Origin: Paramacrobiotus metropolitanus
Lineage: Eukaryota; Tardigrada; Eutardigrada; Parachela; Macrobiotidae
Assembly: GCF_019649055.1 (NCBI RefSeq)
Contig: NW_026570252.1
Coordinates: forward strand, 186,001-250,000
Length of the DNA: 64,000 bases
Direction: 5' to 3'
The notes under the pieces were generated by a model that was not told the origin of the DNA, did not search any database, and saw only the letters and a program-made list of their open reading frames with translations. The translations under genes and the position numbers were made by a program. Every line of letters begins with the position of its first letter. Positions within the stretch are counted from its first letter, which is position 1. This document shows, one piece after another, positions 55,187-64,000 of this stretch.

Positions 55187-56669
55187 CTACTGCATCATGT
55201 AGCGCTCGTACAACGGGACGACGCATCTGGAGACAAAGGCCATAAGCCCCAACCCCACCATGACAAGAAACAGCGGCAAAAGGAATAGACAGACGGAAAA
55301 CAAGACGCGCTCCGAGCGGGAATCGATCTTACTTGCTGCCTCAGCGATGGAGCAGACGATGCCAATTATGAAGACACATGCTATGACAAAGACTGCAGTG
55401 TACCCGCCCAGATAGATGGCTCCCTCTATGTCCGGCACTCCCAGCAGGTTATACGGGAAACCAACGCGAGTGGTCGTATTGGTGGTGGCATTGGGACTTG
55501 CGTTAAATGCGGCCGACGTCCGGTTAACCAAGGGTGATTGCATCGTGGGGATGGGTCGACGGAGTTCCGTTGTGCCGCTACACCGTGGTTCAGCGAATTT
55601 GTCTCCAACGGGCCTCATCTGCAAACTACAAAGACGAACAGCGAAGTATAAAGATGTATTCATGCAATTCCACAAAAACTAAGCATCTTACCAGCTACAT
55701 AATCCAACTAAGCACAAGGGCCCAAAGTAACCTGAAGACACGCTGAAAATACCGTTTTACACGCTGCCGATCGTCCCTTCTTATTCTACCGGGTCATACA
55801 ACTTTTTTATGTAAGACTAGCCAGAGAAAAGTTTTAGAAAGTGTTCCACAAAAACTTCTACAAAATATAAATGTATGTTCTACAAAATAATATGTTCTTC
55901 TATTAGTTCTGTATTTAAAGTTTTAGACAGTCCGCGGTTAAGATATTTGTGAAAAATAAGTACTTTCAAAAAAAAATCGGCAAACTGAATACGACATGTT
56001 CACATGATCACACATCCAACCCACATAAATCGCCCGCACTGAGTCTAAAAAGAGATGCGCATTTTCGCGCAATATTCATTAAAATAAAAGAAGTACCTTT
56101 TATCTTCGTTTCAGATATAATTTAAGTGTACATTATGAAAACAATTAGCGATGCCGTGAGAGTATCTCAGTTCGAACTGCTTACTGCCTTATTCAGCGCT
56201 TCGAGGAAGCTGGTTGTACTAGCCGTGATATAAGCTACCCAAGTAGCTGTGACTGTCACTGCGATAATAAGTACAAGGAAAACCTCGCATCGCACTTCGG
56301 TTAATTAGCCACTTGTAAATTTAGTGTAAAAAAATTGCGTGTCATGGCAAGACGACAAGCATGCTTCCGGTTTATCTGCACAGCCAGGCTGCGTAATATA
56401 ACATTAGCAGGTCAGAACACGGTAGACCATTTAATAAAACATAATAATTGCTAATTTTACCATATTCTCAATGCGGTCACGGTTAGGTCATCGATACAGT
56501 ACCTCATTTCTTTCAGGATGTCGACCAAGGCCTTCAGATTGTGTTTCATGTCTTTTATGTCATGCTTCAAGTTATCCCCTTCCGCGCCATCCGGTAGAAT
56601 AATGTACGGCTCATAAACGAACCCGCACGCCACCGATACGAGCCCGATGAGAAGGGAAAAGCGCAGCAT
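55187..56669 (-). CDS. B5: intact two-exon signal-peptide, two-membrane-segment protein
   Basis: Exon 1 is 56669-56503, exon 2 is 55625-55187; 606 bases, 201 residues, 877-bp intron. It has a signal peptide (about 1-16), GFVYEPYIILPDG, a long charged helix (DIKDMKHNLKALVDILKEM) through the phase-2 junction (AG then GTACTG; TTTGTAG then one base), a linker with several N-glycosylation motifs (NRT, NAS, NAT, NTT), GFPYNLLGV, membrane segment one, a loop with Lys/Arg/Glu (SKIDSRSERV), membrane segment two and the tail RCVVPLYERYMMQ. Very similar to B2 and B4 in coding, intron and 3' sequences, implying recent duplication of whole gene units. Confidence 0.8.
56167..56262 (-). other. Conserved open frame inside the B5 intron (counterpart of 51043-51132)
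   Basis: Encodes VTVTATWVAYITASTTSFLEAL and closes at a TGA placed exactly as in B2. See the B2 counterpart for the case for and against an alternative last exon. Confidence 0.3.
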
Positions 56670-57617
56670 TCTCCGGCGTTTTGCGACTAAGTTAAGGATG
56701 ATGCAGGTGCCTGCAACACCGGAAGCGTTAGCAGTCTCAGTTCCCCTAAGCAGCACAATAATACCTATCGTTTTCGATAACTGGCAAACAACTGCGCGAA
56801 AGCGAAAGCGTAAGCGAAAACGCGAATAAACTTCTGACCCGTCTCTAATCCCTCTGCTTCAGCGCGGTGTTAAATGACGAGAATTCTCCAATGATAGAAG
56901 GGCACACACAACTGTGCATCCTGGTGCGTTGTTAGAAAACAAGCGGGGTAGATAGTTCCGTATTTGGCATAGCAACTCGGCAATTGCGCAGGGAAGCTGC
57001 AGCCTGCGCGATTTTATCTGGTTAAAGAGGCTAAGAACTAAGAACAATGAGTGTACTATCATGCATGTATGCCACAATCATTACACTGACCGTCAAAATA
57101 ACATTATAAGAAATTCCAACAGTGTCGCTACTGACGCTACAGGTACATGAGTGACCGTACTTCGAAAGAATATCTGGTCTAGAGATTGTTCTGAATTGAA
57201 TATAATACAGTAATCCATTATTGAGAACGTTTGTTTCAGTGCTCAAATGATCCTTTTATGCGCTTAGATTCATGGAGGATATCAGTCTTTAATAATAGCG
57301 CACTCGCCAGTGAGTCGCCACCAAGGGCACAAAAAACTAAGTGATTTTTGTAAACAGACAACAAGGGCACTACTGATACCGAAGATGCCACGCTAACGAC
57401 ATACAAAGGTCACAACGGACACCACACTGTATCGACATCACTGCCGCTGCACAACGTCACTAGAAGATGAGTGCCATTGCGGCAGCCGGGATTCAGTTAT
57501 GCAAGTTGGGTTGGGACGAATCGCAAAGCATATACGTTTGTGACATTAGATTGCTAAACATGATGCCCTTGCAAGAGTTTTAGGATACTTACTAACACAA
57601 CGCAGAAACTTCGATCG
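56670..57617. other. Upstream region of B5
   Basis: No additional gene recognised; parts resemble the region upstream of B2. Confidence 0.35.
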
Positions 57618-57840
57618 TTAAATTTCCGCAAAGAATACCAAGTTATTCTTGAACTGAACGGGAAAATCACGAGGCCCTAGCAAGCCATGGACTGCTACTG
57701 CCATCGGTGCCGTCTCTATCAGTTCGGCGGTTTTATTCGCCCAGACACTATTGCGCAAACCGTGCCCAACATTCTTTGCGTCTTTCCCTAAGCGTGTAGA
57801 TGTAGATCTAAAACTTCCATTTGCAGACATTACTTCACTA
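57618..57840 (-). pseudogene. Doubtful array-family exon 2 remnant without membrane segments
   Basis: A 70-codon frame follows a possible TGTAG acceptor with one base (phase 2) and contains an NKT glycosylation motif and V-H-G-LLG-x-R-D-F, resembling the GF-x-Y-x-LLGV-x-D-F region of B6. It stops soon after without a hydrophobic segment, and there is no room for an exon 1 before B6. Weak evidence. Confidence 0.25.
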
Positions 57841-58028
57841 CAATAATTGTGAAATTGTGGTAGGATTTTTATTGCGGATGACAGGTGCAGAAAAGATTAC
57901 AACATGATATGTTCATATACATCACCCTGCCGTAAAAGAAAGCTTCCACCAAACTGAAATTCGCTGTTGTACACAAAGACAGAGAAAAAACAGCGGGAAA
58001 TAAAAGAGTATGTATTTTTATCATGAGA

Positions 58029-58955
58029 CTAATCGAAGAGGAATGCGACCACGCGGGACACGAAGGCCATGAGGCCTAGGATCCAGAATCCCGATAACAA
58101 ATTCCGAGCGGCACACCGAATAATTGTGCGAAAAATACGATACACTGACGGACATCTCGTTGGCGTACTTCTTTCCAGAGTGCGTAAAGGATGGCCATGA
58201 TGGCTATAATGGCAATGACAAAGAATTCAGTCTGTAGCATAAGGAACAGGAAGTCCATAAATCTGCGGACTCCCAGCAGCTGATACCGGAAACCGTCGTA
58301 CGGCGTTGTGGCATTTTGACTGGCAGGGGAAGCCGGCGGCGCCGACCGGCTGACCGCTGCAGTACGCCATCCGGGAGCGAGAGGACGGGATTTCTCTTCA
58401 TATCCAGGTTGTGGATCCGTTAGCCCGTCCAACACGGCTGTTATCTGTGTACTATGAAGTACAATATAGGGTTAAAATTTGATGCTTCGCTTTTACGCCT
58501 GTAGGTCAAGCAAGCGTTTCTCTGTTCAAACACAAAACGTTCAAACAGATTTATGGTCTATTTTTCTATTTCTTTGAATAAATTGAAATAAAAAAATAAA
58601 ATAAAAATAACATTTCAACGGCGACGCCCTGATATATACTAGACAGTAGACAGACCGTCAAAAAAATTGGCTTACAGTTTTTGTCTATAAAATCACTTAA
58701 ACATGGTATTTCACAATGAAAATTACTACTGAATCTGCCATTAGCAGAACGAAGATGATAGCAGCGGGACCTCATTTTTTCGACAATTTCAACGAGGGCC
58801 TTCAGATTTTGATTGATTTCCGATATCTCCGGTTGCCTTTTTTCCCCTTTATCGCCATCCGGTAGAGCAATGTACGGTGCGTAGAGGAAGCCGTACGACA
58901 CCGATGCGAATGCGATCAGAACGGAACCACATAGCAGTGTCCCGCGTGAGGCCAT
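58029..58955 (-). CDS. B6: array-family member frameshifted before the second membrane segment
   Basis: Exon 1 is 58955-58771, exon 2 starts at 58451; the open frame ends at 58076 (186 residues). It has a signal peptide ending SYG, then FLYAPYIALPDG (Glu of EP replaced by Ala), ISEINQNLKALVEIVEKM helix, phase-2 junction (AG then GTCCCG; CATAG then one base), NAT glycosylation motif, GFRYQLLGV, first membrane segment, a charged loop and then a stop inside the expected second segment. The rest, GLMAFVSRVV, lies one frame over and ends at 58029, so one small indel near 58110 is the only lesion. Confidence 0.7.
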
Positions 58956-59803
58956 AATTTCGAGAACGATAAAGATACAGACATACAGTTACGGCCGGAA
59001 GTGTTCCTTGTGGGAAAGGATTCCAATGCAGATAAACACTATATAATTAGCATATCGACCGGGCTTATAAATTGACAAAAGCTCAATATACTAGCGATGC
59101 TGCCAGTAACCTTCTGGCCCGGTTTACAGTTCGCTCTGCTTAATGACGGAGAATTTCCTACCGATAACAGTGATACTCATTATACTGCATAATTGTGCGT
59201 CTGGTTGCGATGACAGAAAACAACCTGAGTAGGTAGATCTGTGTTTCGTAGAACAATTCAGCGCTCTTGCAGAGAAGCAGATAAAATGACGCAAAATCTT
59301 TGACCTACAATTTACAGCAGACTGGATTTATCAAAACCCTATATCCTGTTACCCTGACCGAAAGGAAACCAAGTGGATCCGTTTTAAGCATAACAATTAA
59401 ACTTTTGCGCAGGGAATTGTCAGACTATGTACACTAGATGACCGATATATTGGAGTGCCAAGCCATGAACAATGGTGCACGATTGCATGAAAACCGGCAA
59501 ATGAGAGTTAGAGCAACTTCGGTCCGTTTGGCCATGAAGATACAACGCCATTAAAGGAACTGCGTTAATCAATATGTTAGAGGAACGTTCTGTCTGTCGT
59601 TTGATTACTGGTCTGGAATGCTAAGCTATGTAAAGTTGTAAAACGAGCTGTTTCTAAAATGATAAATTAATCGTACAGTACAGTTTATCTTCTTATTAAA
59701 TTAGCGTGAGTCGACTGACACACCTTGCCGTATTTTGAGGGTTTCTGCTTAATCCCTATCATCTGGAAATACTGTTGTTGCGTACCAACGCCGGCGTACT
59801 CGC
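58956..59803. other. Spacer between divergent genes B6 and C1
   Basis: Shared upstream region of minus-strand B6 and plus-strand C1, so both promoters should lie here. A TTTATAAGC on the minus strand near 59062-59070 could be a TATA box for B6, about 110 bases from its ATG. No other gene. Confidence 0.35.
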
Positions 59804-61783
59804 ATGTTTTCTGCTGCGCCAGCACAAATGAGAATCGCACAGTGGTGGACGTTTGGTATTGCGCTGTGCATTCTTCCCAACACTGGCATGGGGCAAGCGG
59901 AAACATCCGTTATTAACCCGCCGGAGTCGTCGCCGAGCGCTGTGAGTGCGACGCACCATAATCCCGATTCTGACAATGTAACGGATGTGGCGTATCAATG
60001 TCTTCAAGTGTTAACAGCGATACGGTAAGTTTGCCGTGAAATCTTATTCAGCAGTAAAAATTAATAAACGAAAACAGCAGCATTACTACATGGAGGCTGC
60101 GACCATTGCGGTCATTGCCATCGGTCGTCTGATCAAGCTTCCAGTGTAACAGACAGAAAATCAAAAAATAATTGTAGTTTATTTATTAAGAATTGTTTTA
60201 ATATACCGGTAATTGCTAGTACTGTACAAATTTTTAAACTGTATATTAAAACCGCTCTCGCTATAAAGTGGCTTGTGAATTATCCAGCTGTATTATCAGC
60301 CCCTTGCACGCACGGCTACTTGGACACATCAGACATTCATCATTTTTATTGCAACATTATTTTACTGTCTCCTTTTTAAATGTAAGCTTGTGCATTTTGC
60401 TCTTGGTATAAAATTTTGCATCAGTACAATAATTAATCTAGCCGATTTACATTGTATAATTTTCTTTTTTCTGTGAACCAGTGCGAGAATTCTTTTTTTC
60501 GGTATGTCGTTCAATGTTTCTCAATCTCAAAAACCGGTTCAGTTGTGCTTGAAGTCGTAAAACGAAACGTGGTTTTGATCAATGATCATTTTTAATTACA
60601 CCGATGAACGCCTGTGAGTCTCATCGCTAAAATTTTTGTTCTAATGATTTTTTTCGGGACGTCGTTCAATTACAAAAAAGTTTTCTGAAGCAAGATGCAC
60701 GTGTGAATGTATCTGAATATTCGTTTTATTCAACAGCGAATGTTACGTGCTGACAGTCCTTTTCACGAGCCATTTGAGTTGACATTTTCTTGATTTCAGT
60801 GCTACGTTGGATACAATTGCGGAACGATTACCATCGCCCACCAGCGTGGACGCTTCCTGCCATACCACCGACCTGCCGGCTGGAAAACATAGCGCAGACA
60901 GACCGAGTCAAAGCACTGACGACGTGCCGACATTTGGCGCCCCTGCCAATGACCCCACTGAAGCACCGACCTCGGATGGCTTCTTATACCGGCTGCTAGG
61001 TGTGAGCGACCTTCCTGGAGCCATCATACTGTTCCTCTACACTGCGGTCTTTGTCATTCTCAGTCTGTATAGTATAGTCCAGACTTGGCCCATCTTTTGG
61101 TTGAGGTGAAAATTTTCCCCATTTTTCCCAGCCCGTCTCACCTTTTAGGTGAAAATGAGGATGAGGTGGGAAAGAGTCACAGATGGGGTGAGATGGGCTG
61201 GGATTGTTGAAAGATGGGATGGGATCAAGAAAACAATTAAAAATAAAAAATGCTGATATCTTCATCTGTTTTTCAGGGTAGGAGCATGTAAAATGCACCA
61301 TTCGAGCTCCAAAAACAAAAAAGTTTCCGCGCTCCGCGCGGATTTTATTAGTAAGTGAACATATTTTCTTGAGAACCAAAATTTTTTTTCGCCCGGCAAT
61401 TCTATCGTATGCGGAAAACTTGCAAAATTAGCGGCGTTGAGCCTGTAAAAAATGGGGATGAAGATGAGGTCGAAAAGGTGAGATGGGCTGAAAATTTGAG
61501 TAGCCGGAGGTGGGCTGGGCTGGGAATTAAACTGTGAAGGTGGGGGTGGGATGAAAGTGGGAAAATCGAAAATGGGCCAAGTCTGCTGTATACCATGTTT
61601 GTCGCCGGCGCAATTGGCGAAGAAATATTAGAGCGGGATGCCGGCCTGCAGCGTGTGGTCTTTGTCGTCAAATTATTCGCTGTGCCCTTGAGTATTGTCT
61701 GTGTGATCCTAGCGCTTATGGCCTTCGTGTCGCGAGTAATTGTACCCTTCTGCCAGTATTTATTCATGTCGTGGAATGCTTAG
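59804..61783 (+). pseudogene. C1: plus-strand array-family member, exon 2 split by a miniature element
   Basis: Exon 1 is 59804-60024 (a second ATG at 59828 sits better before the signal peptide), exon 2 starts at 60800 after TGATTTCAG with one base; the junction is phase 2 (CG then GTAAGT). Exon 1 has the signal peptide, an NVT glycosylation motif and DVAYQCLQVLTAI helix continuing as LDTIAERL. Exon 2 has a Ser/Thr/Asp linker, GFLYRLLGVSDL and a first membrane segment. Then family 1 element sequence enters at about 61073 and the frame stops at 61107-61109 (176 residues). After the element, at about 61586, the original frame resumes with a charged loop (EEILERDAG), a second membrane segment and FVSRVIVPF, ending at 61783. 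Excision at the duplicated CTGTATAC would restore an open frame. Confidence 0.75.
61073..61585. mobile_element. Miniature element, family 1, second copy, in C1 exon 2
   Basis: CAGACTTGGCCCATCTTTT at 61080 and AAAATGGGCCAAGTCTG ending at 61585 are the family ends also seen at 15589-16121. CTGTATAG (61065-61072) and CTGTATAC (61586-61593) are the probable target duplication, with 7 extra bases on the left. The inside is GGTGAGATGGG-rich and strand-biased like the other copy. Confidence 0.8.
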
Positions 61784-64000
61784 ACTAAGGAGTTATTAAT
61801 TATTGTGTGTCCTGCTGTTTTATATACGACATGCATGCTGCAACTTTCGGTTGATTTCGTACAAATCCGGATTCACGGATTCTGCTTGAAAAACTGAGGT
61901 TTATATACCGCGGGAAATTTGCATGGTGGAAGTACTCGGATTTTGTTTTGTTTCGGTTTGCAGCTCTTATTGGGTTGAGAAAGAGCCCTTCGCTATACCG
62001 TTTATTGATTAAATAATATTTTTTCTGCCACGGAATATACAATGGTGCTAGTCCATTTGGAGGCTCTTCACAATAATAATTATTACACGTATACAGACAA
62101 CGCTTGAGAGCAGCAATAATGGATAAACATTGGATGCATGCAAACGCAATTCATTAAAATACAAGTGGTCGCAGAACAAACTGCCGGTAACTTCCAAAAC
62201 TTAAGGTCATGATATTGTTACTGTCTTTGAGTGCAGCAAATTCTCGTTCTTGTGTACATTTTTAATGAACAAGCGACTTTTTCATCGCCGTACCAAATGC
62301 AAGGGACCTGGCTTTGTTTGATGCTCATGGCGAGAACAACCATTTTGCATTTGTCATTAGTAAATTAATTGATTAGTTCCAGCTTAGTTGCGCATTGTAG
62401 AGAAATATTAACTGGCTTAACATCATAAAGAGCTGAAGAGGACAGCATTTCCCGGCTACTTACTGTATTTAATTTTTAAATAAAAAAACGGCTTAAATTA
62501 AATTGAATAATTTGAAATAATTTACCAAAAAACTGTAGTCATTAAACGCTTTTCCTTATTGTTAAGGTGATATTACTAAAATAGGTGTAATTGCTTTAAT
62601 AACATGTGTATGCGACCTTATATAAGTGGGATTTTTCCCTCTTTAAAACTCCCGGCTTGATGTTAATAAACCATAAAGATAGCGCCAAAAAAATGCTAAA
62701 TAAATATGTAAACTAAAATTCGATGGGATGTTTGCTACATTTTCTAACATTTTTTGTGGTATTTTTTCCTGCAGTTAATTTTAAATAGCTGAATAAATTG
62801 GTGGTATAAATGGCACTCTATCCATACTCGTAGTTAATTAAAATTATTAAATTATATTCAGTGAAGTGTTGTCTAAGTGGATAAGATAAGTATTTTATAT
62901 AAATGGTGTATTTGTCTTGTAATTTCCGTCAGGCCTGCACACCGTTGCAGGATCTAAATACTCAATAAGTACTGTAGAAAGTAGACTTTCTACAGTAGAG
63001 TATATAGACGGCTTGTATCTGCACGGTCTATGGGAAATGTGTAACCGAAATGTTACACGCCTGTGATTGGCACAATTTAGGGGCGTGGTTTGCGGTATGT
63101 ATGCCTGTTAATACGGGCATACTGCATAATGCATAGCTGTCGCTATATTAATATACAAGTACTGGTTGGGCTAACAGCCTAATATAGTAGTATGCCACGT
63201 GGCTTGTATCCCGTTCCCGTTTACCCCGATTGTTTCCCTTTTCCATCCACGCCTGACGGAGCTATTTCCGTAGGAAATGTCACGTAGTGTTTTTTGTTTT
63301 CTTCATTTGCCGCTGCTTGCTCTCAGTTACGTATGTAATTACATACCTCAGTCGACCCAGCCAGGGCATCTTAATTCAGAGGTGTTTCGTAGCACAGTGG
63401 CATGCAGACGCTCCGTGTTCGATTGATCTGTGCTCGTGAGCCGTGCATTCGTGGCATTGTCATGGAATTTAGTTTGCTGAATACCGCTGATACTTTTTCT
63501 GGTATGCATGAATCGTGTTTAATTATTCTGATTAAAATCATCACTGCATTAATGTTTTTTTCTCGCGTATTTGTCTCGCGCAAAACAGCTCCAGCAATAT
63601 GTTATTTTCCTTATATTTCGTGATTTGTGACGGCCAGCATAGGACTTTTCCTTAATTATTCTTTAATTTACTGTAATTTTTGGTTTCTTTAAAAATTTAG
63701 TTATCGACGAGAACTACAATATTACGAGTATTACAATATTACGCGTATTGTGTTAACTATAACTACTTCGTATACATGGACTGATATTTAATTTTTATTT
63801 TTTAAATTTATTTTTCATTATGCACATCAACGAGCACGGCTCACCAAGGCACTATCCATTTCCGACTCCAAATTCAGAACAATCTTTGTCCCAGTTAACA
63901 TAATACGGGACTGTACACTTAATTTTGTTAATCTTGCCGGTGTTTGCTTTGTTTTCTGGTGTGATGTGTTCGTTGTAGTGCAATGGTAACATTAAAGCCG
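61784..64000. other. AT-rich end of window without recognised genes
   Basis: Only short frames. Contains a perfect hairpin at 62970-62997 (13-bp arms, TACTGTAGAAAGT) and tRNA A-box/B-box-like words near 63393-63435 that are too close together for a tRNA. Confidence 0.4.
62970..62997. repeat. Perfect short hairpin
   Basis: TACTGTAGAAAGT, two bases, then the exact reverse complement. Function unknown. Confidence 0.6.

Noticed and set aside
63393-63435. A-box and B-box-like words suggesting a tRNA
   Set aside because: The two boxes are too close and no cloverleaf can be drawn; at most a SINE fragment.
63970-64000. TAGTGCAATGGTAACAT at the window edge resembling the 5' part of a tRNA
   Set aside because: The sequence is cut by the window end, so arms cannot be checked.

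Overview
This is eukaryotic, almost certainly animal, nuclear DNA. Genes are interrupted by GT-AG introns, coding exons encode signal peptides and membrane segments, and over a third of the window is transposable or repeat sequence (a Ngaro/PAT-type tyrosine-recombinase retroelement, a non-LTR element with a restriction-like endonuclease, a Mutator-like transposase fragment, several 8-bp-TSD miniature elements, satellites). Nothing bacterial, viral or organellar was recognised. The species cannot be fixed from sequence alone; a small-genome invertebrate fits best.

The main content is a dispersed tandem array of small paralogous genes running from about 9 kb to 62 kb, nearly all on the minus strand. 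I find 16 members plus one doubtful remnant, and name them here by subfamily: E1 (12.3-13.2 kb), D1-D3 (14.1-15.0, 30.8-32.0, 9.3-9.6 kb), A1-A5 (34.2-35.1, 37.7-38.5, 40.4-42.5, 36.3-36.9, 43.1-43.7 kb), B1-B6 (46.4-47.8, 50.0-51.6, 52.6-54.7, 48.5-49.5, 55.2-56.7, 58.0-59.0 kb) and C1 (plus strand, 59.8-61.8 kb). All share one plan. Exon 1 encodes a signal peptide, often a Tyr/His-Gly...Glu-Pro motif, then a short amphipathic helix. One phase-2 intron follows, and exon 2 starts with exactly one base that completes the split codon. Exon 2 encodes a Pro/Ser/Thr-rich linker, a GF-x-Y-x-LLGV-like motif, a first membrane segment, a charged loop, a second membrane segment and a short tail. I do not recognise the family and its function is unknown.

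Six members are intact with two membrane segments (A1, A2, B2, B5, D1, E1). Eight others carry a stop, frameshift, truncation or inserted element whose first effect in exon 2 is to end the frame between the first and second membrane segments, so most still encode signal peptide, ectodomain and one membrane anchor. Two (D2, B3) are split by inversions that put exon 1 and exon 2 on opposite strands. Miniature transposons sit in an intron (A3) and in exons (B3, C1).

Outside the array, 1.1-6.1 kb holds a secreted Cys-rich/Thr-rich mucin-like gene with phase-1 introns; 7.6-8.2 kb a two-exon multi-pass membrane gene of unknown type; 18.1-18.8 kb two doubtful convergent reading frames next to a hairpin-rich satellite (18.9-20.1 kb); 21.7-22.5 kb a Mutator-like transposase piece; 24.1-30.6 kb the Ngaro-like element with a nested long-inverted-repeat element; and 44.0-45.7 kb a decayed non-LTR element. 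Genes were read by eye; no search, alignment program or transcript evidence was available.
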